Part shown: piece after piece, positions 25,801 through 34,819 of the stretch
Layout: each line of letters begins with the position of its first letter
How positions within the stretch are numbered: the stretch's first letter is position 1
Source: Clostridioides sp. ES-S-0054-01
Lineage (GTDB): Bacteria; Bacillota; Clostridia; Peptostreptococcales; Peptostreptococcaceae
Direction: 5' to 3'
Length of the DNA: 64,000 bases
Assembly: GCA_021561035.1 (NCBI GenBank)
Contig: CP067346.1
Span: 2,263,001-2,327,000 of the forward strand
Program-made: the position numbers and the translations under genes
The notes under the pieces: model-generated
The model's input: only the letters and a program-made list of their open reading frames with translations
What the model was told of the DNA's origin: nothing
The model's database searches: none

Positions 25801-26679
25801 CTATTTTTTCTTGCTTATAACCTGCATTAAGACTTTTTCAACTTCTTTATCACTATTTTCATAATCATCATATATAAGATAAATATCCTCTTTTTTCTCC
25901 CCTGATACAGTTTCATAAATATTTATAGTATCTAAATCTCCTTCTTCACTATAATTAAGTAAAACATCTTCAGTAGCATTACTTACTTTTATCAACTTAT
26001 CATTATTTTTAGGATCTCTTAATATTGTTGTTACATCATTTAAATCTGGATATTCAGTATTTGGAAGTCTTCCTAAATCAGGATTAATTAACCCCATTTG
26101 AGCCTCTGTAAAATCATCATTATAGAGAAGGGCTATTGCATTAATTTTAGGTGATTCTCCTGCCAGATTTGACCATATCTTAGCTCTTATTTTTACGGTT
26201 TTAGGTATATCTTCCTCTTTTTGTATCGTATACGGTACAGTATTATTTGCTCTTATCTGAAATGCTTCTTCTTTATCAGTTATTAGATAATATATTACTT
26301 CTGACCCTTTTGGTATATCTTGGTCTACAAGCAGAAAAAAATTATTCAAAGATGAACTTTTATGTTCATGCGTATAAATATCAACTGAATTGTATTCTCC
26401 AAAACTGTCACCCTCGCTTAAATATATACAAGTTTTATCAAAATCAAACTTTATATTTGTGCTATTTAGGACATCAGAATAGTCCTTATTTTTAAATTCA
26501 TTTATAAATAAGGAATTTGCATATCTATTATTATCAAAATTAAATAAAATTCTATCAAAAAACAAATTATCTGAATAATAAGATATATCCTTTTCAGATG
26601 AACTTTTAATTATCTCTTCATCAGTATATAGTTTATCTATTATATTTTTTCTTGAAATCTTAGTAAATTTTTCACTCAT
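25801..26679 (-). CDS. Beta-rich structural protein of the tail-like operon (292 residues)
   Basis: The family is not recognised. The N-terminal 80 residues are charged and partly helical. From about residue 85 a beta-sandwich-like pattern appears (TCIYLSEGDSFGEYNSVDIY, PKGSEVIYYLITDKEEAFQI, PKTVKIRAKIWSNLAGESPK), similar in style to the galactose-binding-like domains of its neighbours. The C-terminus is acidic. GGTGAG precedes ATG 26679, 7 nt after the upstream stop. The position suggests a component of the same appendage. Confidence 0.45.
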   Translation of the reverse strand: MSEKFTKISRKNIIDKLYTDEEIIKSSSEKDISYYSDNLFFDRILFNFDNNRYANSLFINEFKNKDYSDVLNSTNIKFDFDKTCIYLSEGDSFGEYNSVDIYTHEHKSSSLNNFFLLVDQDIPKGSEVIYYLITDKEEAFQIRANNTVPYTIQKEEDIPKTVKIRAKIWSNLAGESPKINAIALLYNDDFTEAQMGLINPDLGRLPNTEYPDLNDVTTILRDPKNNDKLIKVSNATEDVLLNYSEEGDLDTINIYETVSGEKKEDIYLIYDDYENSDKEVEKVLMQVISKKK

Positions 26680-26686
26680 AACTCAC

Positions 26687-27172
26687 CTATAATAAAGAGT
26701 GTTGCCCTGTCAAGTATTGTTTCTTAAAAACAGGTATTACACTGTACTCACATTTATTTAAAGTTTTATGCACGTATTTTATCCTATCAACCTGATACTG
26801 TATCTCAATAAAATCTGTAGGAGATAGCTCTACATGAATATATAAAATTTTAAACTTAGAATTAAATGTATAACTATTTCTACTTAACTCTACACTATTT
26901 ACACTAACTCTTATAGATTTACTTACTATCTCACTTATCTCCTTAGATACATCCCACTTTTGATTTGAATTGTACTCTAGCACCTTACTTTCATTTAATA
27001 GAACTTCAACCTTTGGATTTGGTATTTCAGCTAATAAATAACTTTGCCACTTTTCTCCTATTTTTTCATTTACATATAATTTGTAACTTATACATTTTAA
27101 ACTCTTTATTCTTGAAAAAGTTATTGTATTTTCTGTATATATTTTTGTAGGACTATTGATATTATCATACAT
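26687..27172 (-). CDS. Ig/FN3-like module protein of the tail-like operon (161 residues)
   Basis: Residues about 15-65 resemble an FN3 strand pattern (SRIKSLKCISYKLYVNEKIG, WQSYLLAEIPNP). Residues 85-150 hold the beta module seen repeatedly in this cluster: IRVSVNSVELSRNSYTFN, then LYIHVELSPTDFIEIQYQV, a strand, a hairpin, then a closing I-x-V-x-Y-type strand. The same pattern occurs in the main sheath insertion and the 1,123-residue protein. GGTGTACAT precedes the start, 8 nt after the 455-residue gene. Confidence 0.5.
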   Translation of the reverse strand: MYDNINSPTKIYTENTITFSRIKSLKCISYKLYVNEKIGEKWQSYLLAEIPNPKVEVLLNESKVLEYNSNQKWDVSKEISEIVSKSIRVSVNSVELSRNSYTFNSKFKILYIHVELSPTDFIEIQYQVDRIKYVHKTLNKCEYSVIPVFKKQYLTGQHSLL

Positions 27173-27180
27173 ATGTACAC

Positions 27181-28548
27181 CTATAATACAGCCACTACTG
27201 GGTCTGATATATTTCCTTTCTCATCATATAAATATATAGTGTAGTTGTACTTATTTGAGTACAAGCAGTAGTCTTTTATTGATAAAAGTGGATATCTAGA
27301 ATTTAATACAACTATCTCAACTGTCTCATTATCTTCTATATTATTTATGTATTCATTATAGTATTTGCCACCTTGCCTTATGTATGTTTTAAATATTGTA
27401 GCATTTTCATCTGCTATATCGACTGCTTTTTTCTGCTCATCTGTACTTAAATTTGTTACATCTTTTCTATAAATAATCATTTTATCAATTAATATTTCAA
27501 ATTTACCTTGAAACACTATCGGTTTACAATAGTCTGTTGATATAGTTTTGTATATATTTTTCATTCTAAAAACTCTAGGTTTTCTATAAAATAATTCTCT
27601 TTTATCCTTATGCCATATATTTGGTACTTTTACATACCTTATTCCATCAGTTATTAGAGTGGAATCATCTGAATGTATTTCTTGGCTAGCTATAGTATTT
27701 ATTACTTTACTATATAAATCATCTTTATTGATATTTATATCTTTTGAGACTTTTTCTCTCTTTATCTCTTTCCACTTGGTTATTTTAATGTCATCTTCTT
27801 TTACTTCTAATACTTGAATTATTTCGTCTGGGCTTTCAGATAATTCACAAACTCCTACATTTGATAGTTCTGTTATATATCCATCTGGAAATTTACTTAT
27901 TACTCTATACTCATATTTATTTTTTTGTCTTTCTTTTTTCTGATAAAATAATGTGTAAGTTTTGCCTTCTATTGTAGACACCACTGGGTCAAATACTCCA
28001 TGTGCATGTATATCTATATGTGTAACTATATCTATAGAAAAATCTAATGTGACTTTATTGTATTCCACATTACATTTTTTTATTAGAAATCCATTATTAT
28101 TTCTAATCTTTATTATATCGTCAATCTCATATTGTTCTGTTATAGTCCTATATGTTTCATATTCATTATAATCAGTTCTTTTCTTAAATAAAATTCTTGC
28201 TATAGTTTGATATGAACTTAATTGTATTTCTATTTTTTCTTGAGGTACTGATGATAAATCATTTTTTAAATTTACAATTAATTTTTTAAAAGGAATTACT
28301 ATTTCAAATGGTAGCGTAAATTCAGTATATCCATTATATCCTTTTGGAAAATCATTTCTACTAAGTAAAAAATCTTTAATGTTAGTCGATTCTATATCAG
28401 CATTTTCTTCTAGTATTTCTATAATTGGGTCTTGATTATTTATGTACTCTTCTATTTCTGTTTCTGATGAAATATTTTTAAATCTATAAATATAGTGCAG
28501 TAAGTTTCCTTCTATAGATTTGCATATATTTATCTTGGGATGTTCCAA
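27181..28548 (-). CDS. Beta-rich appendage protein, first gene after the internal terminator (455 residues)
   Basis: The TTG start at 28548 is supported by AGAGGTGA at proper spacing. The protein is beta-rich throughout, with an FN3-like stretch near residues 220-245 (YEYRVISKFPDGYITELSNV) and an Ig-like C-terminus (YTIYLYDEKGNISDPVVAVL). No enzyme motif is visible. A terminator-like hairpin at 28714-28751 separates it from the fibre gene upstream, so it may head a second transcript that runs to about 15,940. The role is inferred as the base of the discoidin-bearing appendage encoded after it. Confidence 0.5.
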   Translation of the reverse strand: MEHPKINICKSIEGNLLHYIYRFKNISSETEIEEYINNQDPIIEILEENADIESTNIKDFLLSRNDFPKGYNGYTEFTLPFEIVIPFKKLIVNLKNDLSSVPQEKIEIQLSSYQTIARILFKKRTDYNEYETYRTITEQYEIDDIIKIRNNNGFLIKKCNVEYNKVTLDFSIDIVTHIDIHAHGVFDPVVSTIEGKTYTLFYQKKERQKNKYEYRVISKFPDGYITELSNVGVCELSESPDEIIQVLEVKEDDIKITKWKEIKREKVSKDININKDDLYSKVINTIASQEIHSDDSTLITDGIRYVKVPNIWHKDKRELFYRKPRVFRMKNIYKTISTDYCKPIVFQGKFEILIDKMIIYRKDVTNLSTDEQKKAVDIADENATIFKTYIRQGGKYYNEYINNIEDNETVEIVVLNSRYPLLSIKDYCLYSNKYNYTIYLYDEKGNISDPVVAVL

Positions 28549-28713
28549 ATAAGCTCACCTCTTTTCTATTTTATTCTTGTAAAATTACTTTCACTCTTAA
28601 TATACCTTGCTTATACTCGAATTTGTTCAACATTTTTTATTATATTATCAATTTTTTATACAAATAAATCTTGCAATTTAAGTTTGCCATAAATAATATA
28701 TACGATTACTATA

Positions 28714-28751
28714 AAAGGGATTGTTTCAATTTTAATTAAAACAATCCCTTT
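28714..28751 (-). terminator. Internal terminator splitting the structural block
   Basis: A perfect 13-bp stem, AAAGGGATTGTTT (28714-28726) with 28739-28751, lies 15 nt after the coiled-coil fibre gene. On the minus strand the stem ends in CCCTTT, with only a short T run. The following gap is AT-rich; no confident promoter was found by eye. Confidence 0.65.
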
Positions 28752-28766
28752 ACCCTAGTATACTTA

Positions 28767-30998
28767 CTATTTTTTTTGTGCTATTGGAGTCCATTCTGCT
28801 AGATATTTATCATCAATAGTTGTCTTACCATCACTTTTAGTACAAACATAAAGACCTATAGGGTATTTAGCATTCTCCTTATCTTTATCTTCTGTTGTTG
28901 TATCCAATATATGTTTTATCCATATATCACCTACTTTAGGTTTTTTAAATGGTTTATAATCTCCAGGGGGACAAAAAGATAGTATAAGTCTAGGACCTGG
29001 CAGACCAGTTCCATCTCCAAAACGAATAGCGTTATTGAAAAACCACACACATCCACCATTTCCATCTTGAGGTCTATATGATAATATTCGTCTACCATTC
29101 CTCTTATTACCATCATGACCTGTATACTCAATAGCTTCATCATATAAACAAAAATGATCAATCTCTCCATCACTATCAGGATATTTAGTATCCTTAACGT
29201 CTCCACGTAATGATATTTTTCTATCTCCTTCATCAGTTATAACTATCTTAGAATTTTGAATCATGGTTAAATCTCCATACATAGAATCCCCTCGTCTTTT
29301 GACATAATCTTTTTTAATATTTTTAATTTCATTTTCTATATCCATTATGTCTCTTTTTATATCATCAATATCATCTCTTAGTTCATCTAACTGTTCTTGA
29401 ACATTAGCTCTCACTTCTTTAAGTTGGGCAAGTTCTCTAGTTGTAACTGAACTTTCACTAATACACTTATTTGTATCACTAACTAAAACTCTTGAACCAT
29501 TTCTCCTATAATCAGTATGTCTTTCCATATTATCATTTGAGCAAAAAACATTTCCATTATCATCTGTCATAAGAATTTTTCTAGCATTATCACTTCCTTG
29601 AGCTATTACGACATAATAATCAAAAGTATCCCAAATTTCTTCTACCTCATTATCAATCTTGTCCAATCTAGACTCATAATCATAATGTCTATGCCTAATA
29701 TGAGAGTATCTATTATCATAAATTGACTTTGGTTTTATAAAATGATTTGTTTCAGGAAGTCCAGATATTGTAACTGGATTTTGATACTGATGAACTATAC
29801 AAGAACTAGACATATATGGTTGTATATGTACTTCCGTTTTTTCATCTATAGCTAAGTATAATTCAAACTTATGAGTAACTATTTCCACACCATCAACTGT
29901 AGTAGAATCTGACTTCACATGATACAGTCTCAATACATCTATATCTCTTTGATAACTATCTCCTTCATGTTTATATGGTGGAAATTGTTCTGCTTTATAG
30001 TCATTTTTGCTAGGGTCTGGAGGAGTCTTATAACCACTTAAATCAAGAGGTCTTTCATGCGCATGATTTTCACTTGGTGGTGTTATACTTGAATACGTTG
30101 AAATACTTTCTTCTATATTTAACTTTTCTATAGGGTCTTTTTCTTTATCTTCTGTATTGTTGTTTAAATGACTATTTACAACATTATTTTCTTGTGTTCT
30201 TAATCTATCTTCTTTTATTAAAGTTTCTTCATAGGATAAATCCTCATTTAGAAATGGTAATTTTTCATCATGTGATGATACATAAAAAAACTTACTCGTA
30301 CAAGTCCATCCATCTTTATTTTTGTTTGTAGGATCTTCAAACAAACCAATATGAATATCCATAGTAGTTGGACTATTCTCTTTAAGAAAAGTTATAGAAC
30401 CTCTAAATAGTGAGTTATAAATCCCTTCTGTCATCATATCAGTATGGTCAAATTTCCCTATATTAGGCTTTGTGTAATCTATGTAATCAGATGTAGATTT
30501 AACAAATTCATCAATATAATCTTCATTCTTCATTTTAGCCACTATACTATTTGCAAATATACCTTGATATGGAAGCTTACCATCTGTAGAAAAATCAGGT
30601 GCATTTCCAACTCTTCTTGGAGTAAATGTGGCTATTTTAATATATCTTTTATTAGAAACCATTACAGCATGTTTAAAATGGTTGTATCCTAGTCTGTCTT
30701 TAAAATCAACAGCATGATATCCATCTAGGCAATCTGCATTTAATCCACTATTAGGACCTTGATTTAATTCACTCCAAACTTTTTTATCATTTAAAGTTAG
30801 TTCACTTGTTATAATATTTAATCTTGGTTTATCTATCCACCAATCAAATTTAATATCACTTGCTCTAAAATTCATTTTTGCATATGAATATCCATCATTT
30901 AAATCAGCATCTCCAAACGTAACGGATAATTTAACACCTTTAAAATCATGTAATTTCAATTCATTTGTAAGTAGTGTTGCTGAAGGTAAAACACCCAA
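28767..30998 (-). CDS. Coiled-coil tail fibre protein
   Basis: The start is taken as TTG 30998: GAGGTGA (31010-31004) lies 5 nt upstream, whereas an upstream in-frame GTG at 31007 overlaps that site; the product is 743 residues. SGLNADCLDGYHA (about 84-96) is the classic phage tail-fibre LNADxLDGxHA motif. A long coiled coil lies at about 525-570 (QEQLDELRDDIDDIKRDIMD), followed by RRGDSMYGDLTMIQNSKIVI, the GDxMxGDL element of fibre proteins. The C-terminal 130 residues are a globular tip. The fibre is expected to trimerise. It ends the first long transcript. Confidence 0.75.
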   Translation of the reverse strand: MGVLPSATLLTNELKLHDFKGVKLSVTFGDADLNDGYSYAKMNFRASDIKFDWWIDKPRLNIITSELTLNDKKVWSELNQGPNSGLNADCLDGYHAVDFKDRLGYNHFKHAVMVSNKRYIKIATFTPRRVGNAPDFSTDGKLPYQGIFANSIVAKMKNEDYIDEFVKSTSDYIDYTKPNIGKFDHTDMMTEGIYNSLFRGSITFLKENSPTTMDIHIGLFEDPTNKNKDGWTCTSKFFYVSSHDEKLPFLNEDLSYEETLIKEDRLRTQENNVVNSHLNNNTEDKEKDPIEKLNIEESISTYSSITPPSENHAHERPLDLSGYKTPPDPSKNDYKAEQFPPYKHEGDSYQRDIDVLRLYHVKSDSTTVDGVEIVTHKFELYLAIDEKTEVHIQPYMSSSCIVHQYQNPVTISGLPETNHFIKPKSIYDNRYSHIRHRHYDYESRLDKIDNEVEEIWDTFDYYVVIAQGSDNARKILMTDDNGNVFCSNDNMERHTDYRRNGSRVLVSDTNKCISESSVTTRELAQLKEVRANVQEQLDELRDDIDDIKRDIMDIENEIKNIKKDYVKRRGDSMYGDLTMIQNSKIVITDEGDRKISLRGDVKDTKYPDSDGEIDHFCLYDEAIEYTGHDGNKRNGRRILSYRPQDGNGGCVWFFNNAIRFGDGTGLPGPRLILSFCPPGDYKPFKKPKVGDIWIKHILDTTTEDKDKENAKYPIGLYVCTKSDGKTTIDDKYLAEWTPIAQKK

Positions 30999-31116
30999 TA
31001 AAATCACCTCATTTAATCTAGTAATACATTTTTAAAGTTATATTTACTAACCTTTTAATTTAATTATTTTTTAACGAGTTTCATTTAAATATATTTTTTA
31101 TGAATATTAAAATATG

Positions 31117-34100
31117 TTATATATTGTAGTTCACATTTTCTATCCATATACTTGGTCTAACATGCTTTTGATTATCTATGTTTTTACTGACTTCTATGCT
31201 AGTCTGAGGTAACTCCTCATCTCCTATTACATCTACAAATTCAATAATAGGATAACTACCATAGGCAGCCCATTTCTGAACAGCATTTTTAATATCTTCT
31301 TCAGAAAATCTTCCCCCATTTTTATAAAGTAGCTTATTATCTATTCTTACTATAATTACAGAATTTTCTTGATATGGTTTACCATCAAGTGTACCAATAT
31401 CTAAATAATAATCACTTTCAGGCTCTAAATCTCTGCGAAGTCTATCTTCCATTTCTTTGATAATACCTCCACCTCTTAATCTAGTATCTATTAGATTTGT
31501 AGACTTTAATGAGGTATGATGTCTTACAAAAATTCTACCTATATGTAAATCAAATGGTTCTAAGGCTTCTTGATTATCAAACTTATGGTATACACAAAAA
31601 TAGTTGTCTTTTAGAATATCACCTGTACCCCTATCTATTATTCTCATTGGTTTTAAAAAGAAATGAATTGTTCGATTGAATAAATCATATGAATTTCTCA
31701 TTTCATTTAGCTCATTTGAAGTATCTGTATAAAAACTATACATATTTGGATTTAAATTTAAATCTATAATTTTACTGTCTTTATCTTGATTTTTATAATA
31801 ACCTCTATAATGAAGATTTTTTTCTTCATAAGTATAATCTACTAGTATTTTATCATTATCACTTACTGAATCATTAATTTCTATAAATCCATACTTGAAA
31901 TTAAATCCTTTGATTTCAAGTTCTTTTTTACTTTTATCACTTAATATTTTATAAACTCTTAAGTTAGTTGGTCTCCAGCTACTATCAACTTTTATATACA
32001 TTGGAGTATTTTTTACTTTAATAGTATTGTTTCCAACAAAACTTCCTTTTTCTTCAGATATATCAATGTATGGTTTTCCATATTTTCCAAATATCTGTAA
32101 ATCGTATTCTGGTATAGAATATATAAGTTCTATTGTTTTATCAATTCTTTCATATTTTTTACTGAAATAAGCATATTTAACAGTTGGAAACCATCCTTTT
32201 AAAGGCTCTTTTTCTAGAGGCGTTCCTACAATAATTTGATTTATGTTTCTACATACTACTGAATATCCCTTATAAACTTTTCCATTAGCTGACTTATATA
32301 TCGAATCTTTATCTAAGGTTCTAGTATTTTTATTATTTCCAATTATACTTGAATCTTGCTCAGGAAATCCAGTATCTTCATATGTTCTCCCATATATAAA
32401 TCCATTTCCATCTGATGCTGTATATATCAAAGTTTTATCCTTTGAATACATAGTATCTAAATTTTGAATATTGTATTTAACTCTAAAAGTTGAGTTTGCA
32501 TTTATTTTGTCTCTATCTTCATCAGATGAATACTTCATAAATATATCTCTTGCTGTCATATATCCATTTGTATCCTTTTCAGATATAATCATATCTTCAT
32601 TCTTAAAACTATCGAGTTCTGAATATAATGCATACTTTTTATTTATTATTTCCTTTGTAATAGGTTCTATTTCTAAATTGTCAGCCATTATAATATATTC
32701 AATTTTTATTTTGGCTCTTTTATCCTCTAATATTTCATATTCAAACACTTCTATAGAAGACTTATTGGTTATACCTTGAAGCCTATTTACTTTATACGAC
32801 TCTAAATCACAACATTGAACTGGACTTATTTTTTCAAGTATACCTGCTTTAATTTCTAAAGGATTTACACTATCTTTTCCATAGGCTTCTTCTGTCAATC
32901 CATCATACATAACATATATGGGATTTTCTATAGTTGGAATAAATGATGTATATATATATGCATCATATATATTTTCATATTTAGTTTTTTCTACAAAGAC
33001 CTTATACTTAAATTTATTTTCATCTATTGGATAATTATTTCCTGAAATAAGGCTTATATTTTCTGAATTATACACACCATTTACGTCTAATCCAACATTA
33101 TCATAAATTTTGTACTTTAACTTATACTTGTAATACAAGGGAACATTGTCCTTAAATTTATTTGTTATATAAAACAAATCGTCATCTACCAAATATTCTC
33201 CATCAATTCTATGCAAAAGACCACTTTCATCTGGATACATTATTATTTCTCTTGCCTGCTCTGGATACAAATTTGATATCTCATCTTTTTTATTTACAAC
33301 ACCGCTGTATTTAGCTGACCCATTATATAATACCTTTAATTTTCTAACCAAACCTTCATATCGTGTATATGCGTTATAAGTTTTGGGATTATAATCAATC
33401 AATTCATTATCAGTTTCCACAAAATTTACAGCTTCGAATATAGAATTTGTCAAATTTAAAACACCATATTTATCACCATCATTGTATATCTTATCTATAG
33501 GCACTCTTTTTGCTAATAGTCCTTTAAATTCCTCATGTTGAACTTTATGTTCTGGCTTGAAATCAGTGACAGTAGATTCATCCCACATAACAAAATCTCT
33601 GTATAAAATCCCCCAATATCCTTCTAATTCCGTACCTTTTTCACCATCAAATTCAATAGTCTCTGGAAAATAATCTTCGTTTTTAGTAGCTAAATTTCTT
33701 TTGTGAATCCAATCCTCAACAAAATGCAATGTTACATTATTTGTATTTGTTTCTATTACAGAAACAGTATCATCTAGTGATGCCGTTGTATTATAATAAT
33801 AGGCTAAATTTACTGCTCCATTTGGAACACTTCTTCCAAGTTTGATAGATTTATTACCTTTATTATCAAATTCCTTATGTACTTTTGTATTGGAAAATAA
33901 ATCTCCAGATATATATTCTTCTTTTTCCAAAACAGGTTCATATTTTGGTGCTTGTGGATAATCTATAATAGGTAATTTAAAATCAGGCGTACTTACATCA
34001 GGTCTTTGATTTACTATAATATCATCTTTGGGATTATATTCAGTTGTGATTGTTCTTGCATGCCAAACTATATAAACTATTTCTCTTGTAGGTGAATCGA

Positions 34101-34794
34101 TATTATATTCCCTATTTACAAAGTTTTTAAATATAATTTTTCCATATTCATCCCCTAAAAACTTCTTGTTCTTTATAAATGATATATTTGCATTATCAAT
34201 TACTTTTATACTTGCCCCATTATTTACTGTATCATTCTTAACCTTAGTCACTATCTCAACCTTACAATCATATAAAGGGTATGGTATTTCACTAAAATTA
34301 TTTATAGCATCATTAGTTTCAACACATTTATCAATGTTAAATTCTTTATCTGTTGAACTATAGACTACTGTGGTTGGTAACTCTATAGATTGGTCAACAT
34401 TGCTTGATATATTTACATTTACTCTATCATCTTGTTCATTATCAAAATATATTTCTATAAATCTTTCTTTTGCATTTATAGGTACTATCTTTTGCTCAAT
34501 TAAAATATCTACCGTTTGAATGTATGTAATTCCATTTTCTAATTTCACAATAAAGTCAAAAGAGTCTTCTCCTATGTATAAATCACTTGCATAATAATTA
34601 AAATAAATTATATTGTTTGAAATACTAAAAGTAACATCCCCAGCTAATTTTAAAAAAGTCTCTTCTTCAATAGAACCTTTTTTATATGCATCTCCTAAAG
34701 AATTTATTTGCCCCTCTTTTATTAAAATAGCTCCTTGAAGATTAGACCCATTTGTAATCTTATAATTTAATGTTTTCAGTTTATTAATATCCAT
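31117..34794 (-). CDS. Giant baseplate or fibre-attachment protein (1,225 residues)
   Basis: The N-terminal 100 residues look cadherin/Ig-like (YASDLYIGEDSFDFIVKLEN, the G-x-D-S-F pattern of such domains). The middle is a long series of beta modules. The region near 985-1020 (NLRVYKILSDKSKKELEIKG onward, ending in ILVDYTYEE) fits the repeated beta-module pattern of this cluster. The C-terminal part (about 1075-1225) has ALEPFDLHIGRIFVRHHTS and an alpha/beta finish. It resembles large tail proteins of Firmicutes myoviruses, but I cannot assign a precise family. AAAAGGGG precedes ATG 34794. Confidence 0.6.
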   Translation of the reverse strand: MDINKLKTLNYKITNGSNLQGAILIKEGQINSLGDAYKKGSIEEETFLKLAGDVTFSISNNIIYFNYYASDLYIGEDSFDFIVKLENGITYIQTVDILIEQKIVPINAKERFIEIYFDNEQDDRVNVNISSNVDQSIELPTTVVYSSTDKEFNIDKCVETNDAINNFSEIPYPLYDCKVEIVTKVKNDTVNNGASIKVIDNANISFIKNKKFLGDEYGKIIFKNFVNREYNIDSPTREIVYIVWHARTITTEYNPKDDIIVNQRPDVSTPDFKLPIIDYPQAPKYEPVLEKEEYISGDLFSNTKVHKEFDNKGNKSIKLGRSVPNGAVNLAYYYNTTASLDDTVSVIETNTNNVTLHFVEDWIHKRNLATKNEDYFPETIEFDGEKGTELEGYWGILYRDFVMWDESTVTDFKPEHKVQHEEFKGLLAKRVPIDKIYNDGDKYGVLNLTNSIFEAVNFVETDNELIDYNPKTYNAYTRYEGLVRKLKVLYNGSAKYSGVVNKKDEISNLYPEQAREIIMYPDESGLLHRIDGEYLVDDDLFYITNKFKDNVPLYYKYKLKYKIYDNVGLDVNGVYNSENISLISGNNYPIDENKFKYKVFVEKTKYENIYDAYIYTSFIPTIENPIYVMYDGLTEEAYGKDSVNPLEIKAGILEKISPVQCCDLESYKVNRLQGITNKSSIEVFEYEILEDKRAKIKIEYIIMADNLEIEPITKEIINKKYALYSELDSFKNEDMIISEKDTNGYMTARDIFMKYSSDEDRDKINANSTFRVKYNIQNLDTMYSKDKTLIYTASDGNGFIYGRTYEDTGFPEQDSSIIGNNKNTRTLDKDSIYKSANGKVYKGYSVVCRNINQIIVGTPLEKEPLKGWFPTVKYAYFSKKYERIDKTIELIYSIPEYDLQIFGKYGKPYIDISEEKGSFVGNNTIKVKNTPMYIKVDSSWRPTNLRVYKILSDKSKKELEIKGFNFKYGFIEINDSVSDNDKILVDYTYEEKNLHYRGYYKNQDKDSKIIDLNLNPNMYSFYTDTSNELNEMRNSYDLFNRTIHFFLKPMRIIDRGTGDILKDNYFCVYHKFDNQEALEPFDLHIGRIFVRHHTSLKSTNLIDTRLRGGGIIKEMEDRLRRDLEPESDYYLDIGTLDGKPYQENSVIIVRIDNKLLYKNGGRFSEEDIKNAVQKWAAYGSYPIIEFVDVIGDEELPQTSIEVSKNIDNQKHVRPSIWIENVNYNI

Positions 34795-34819
34795 AAAACA
34801 TTCCCCTTTTGTAACTTAT

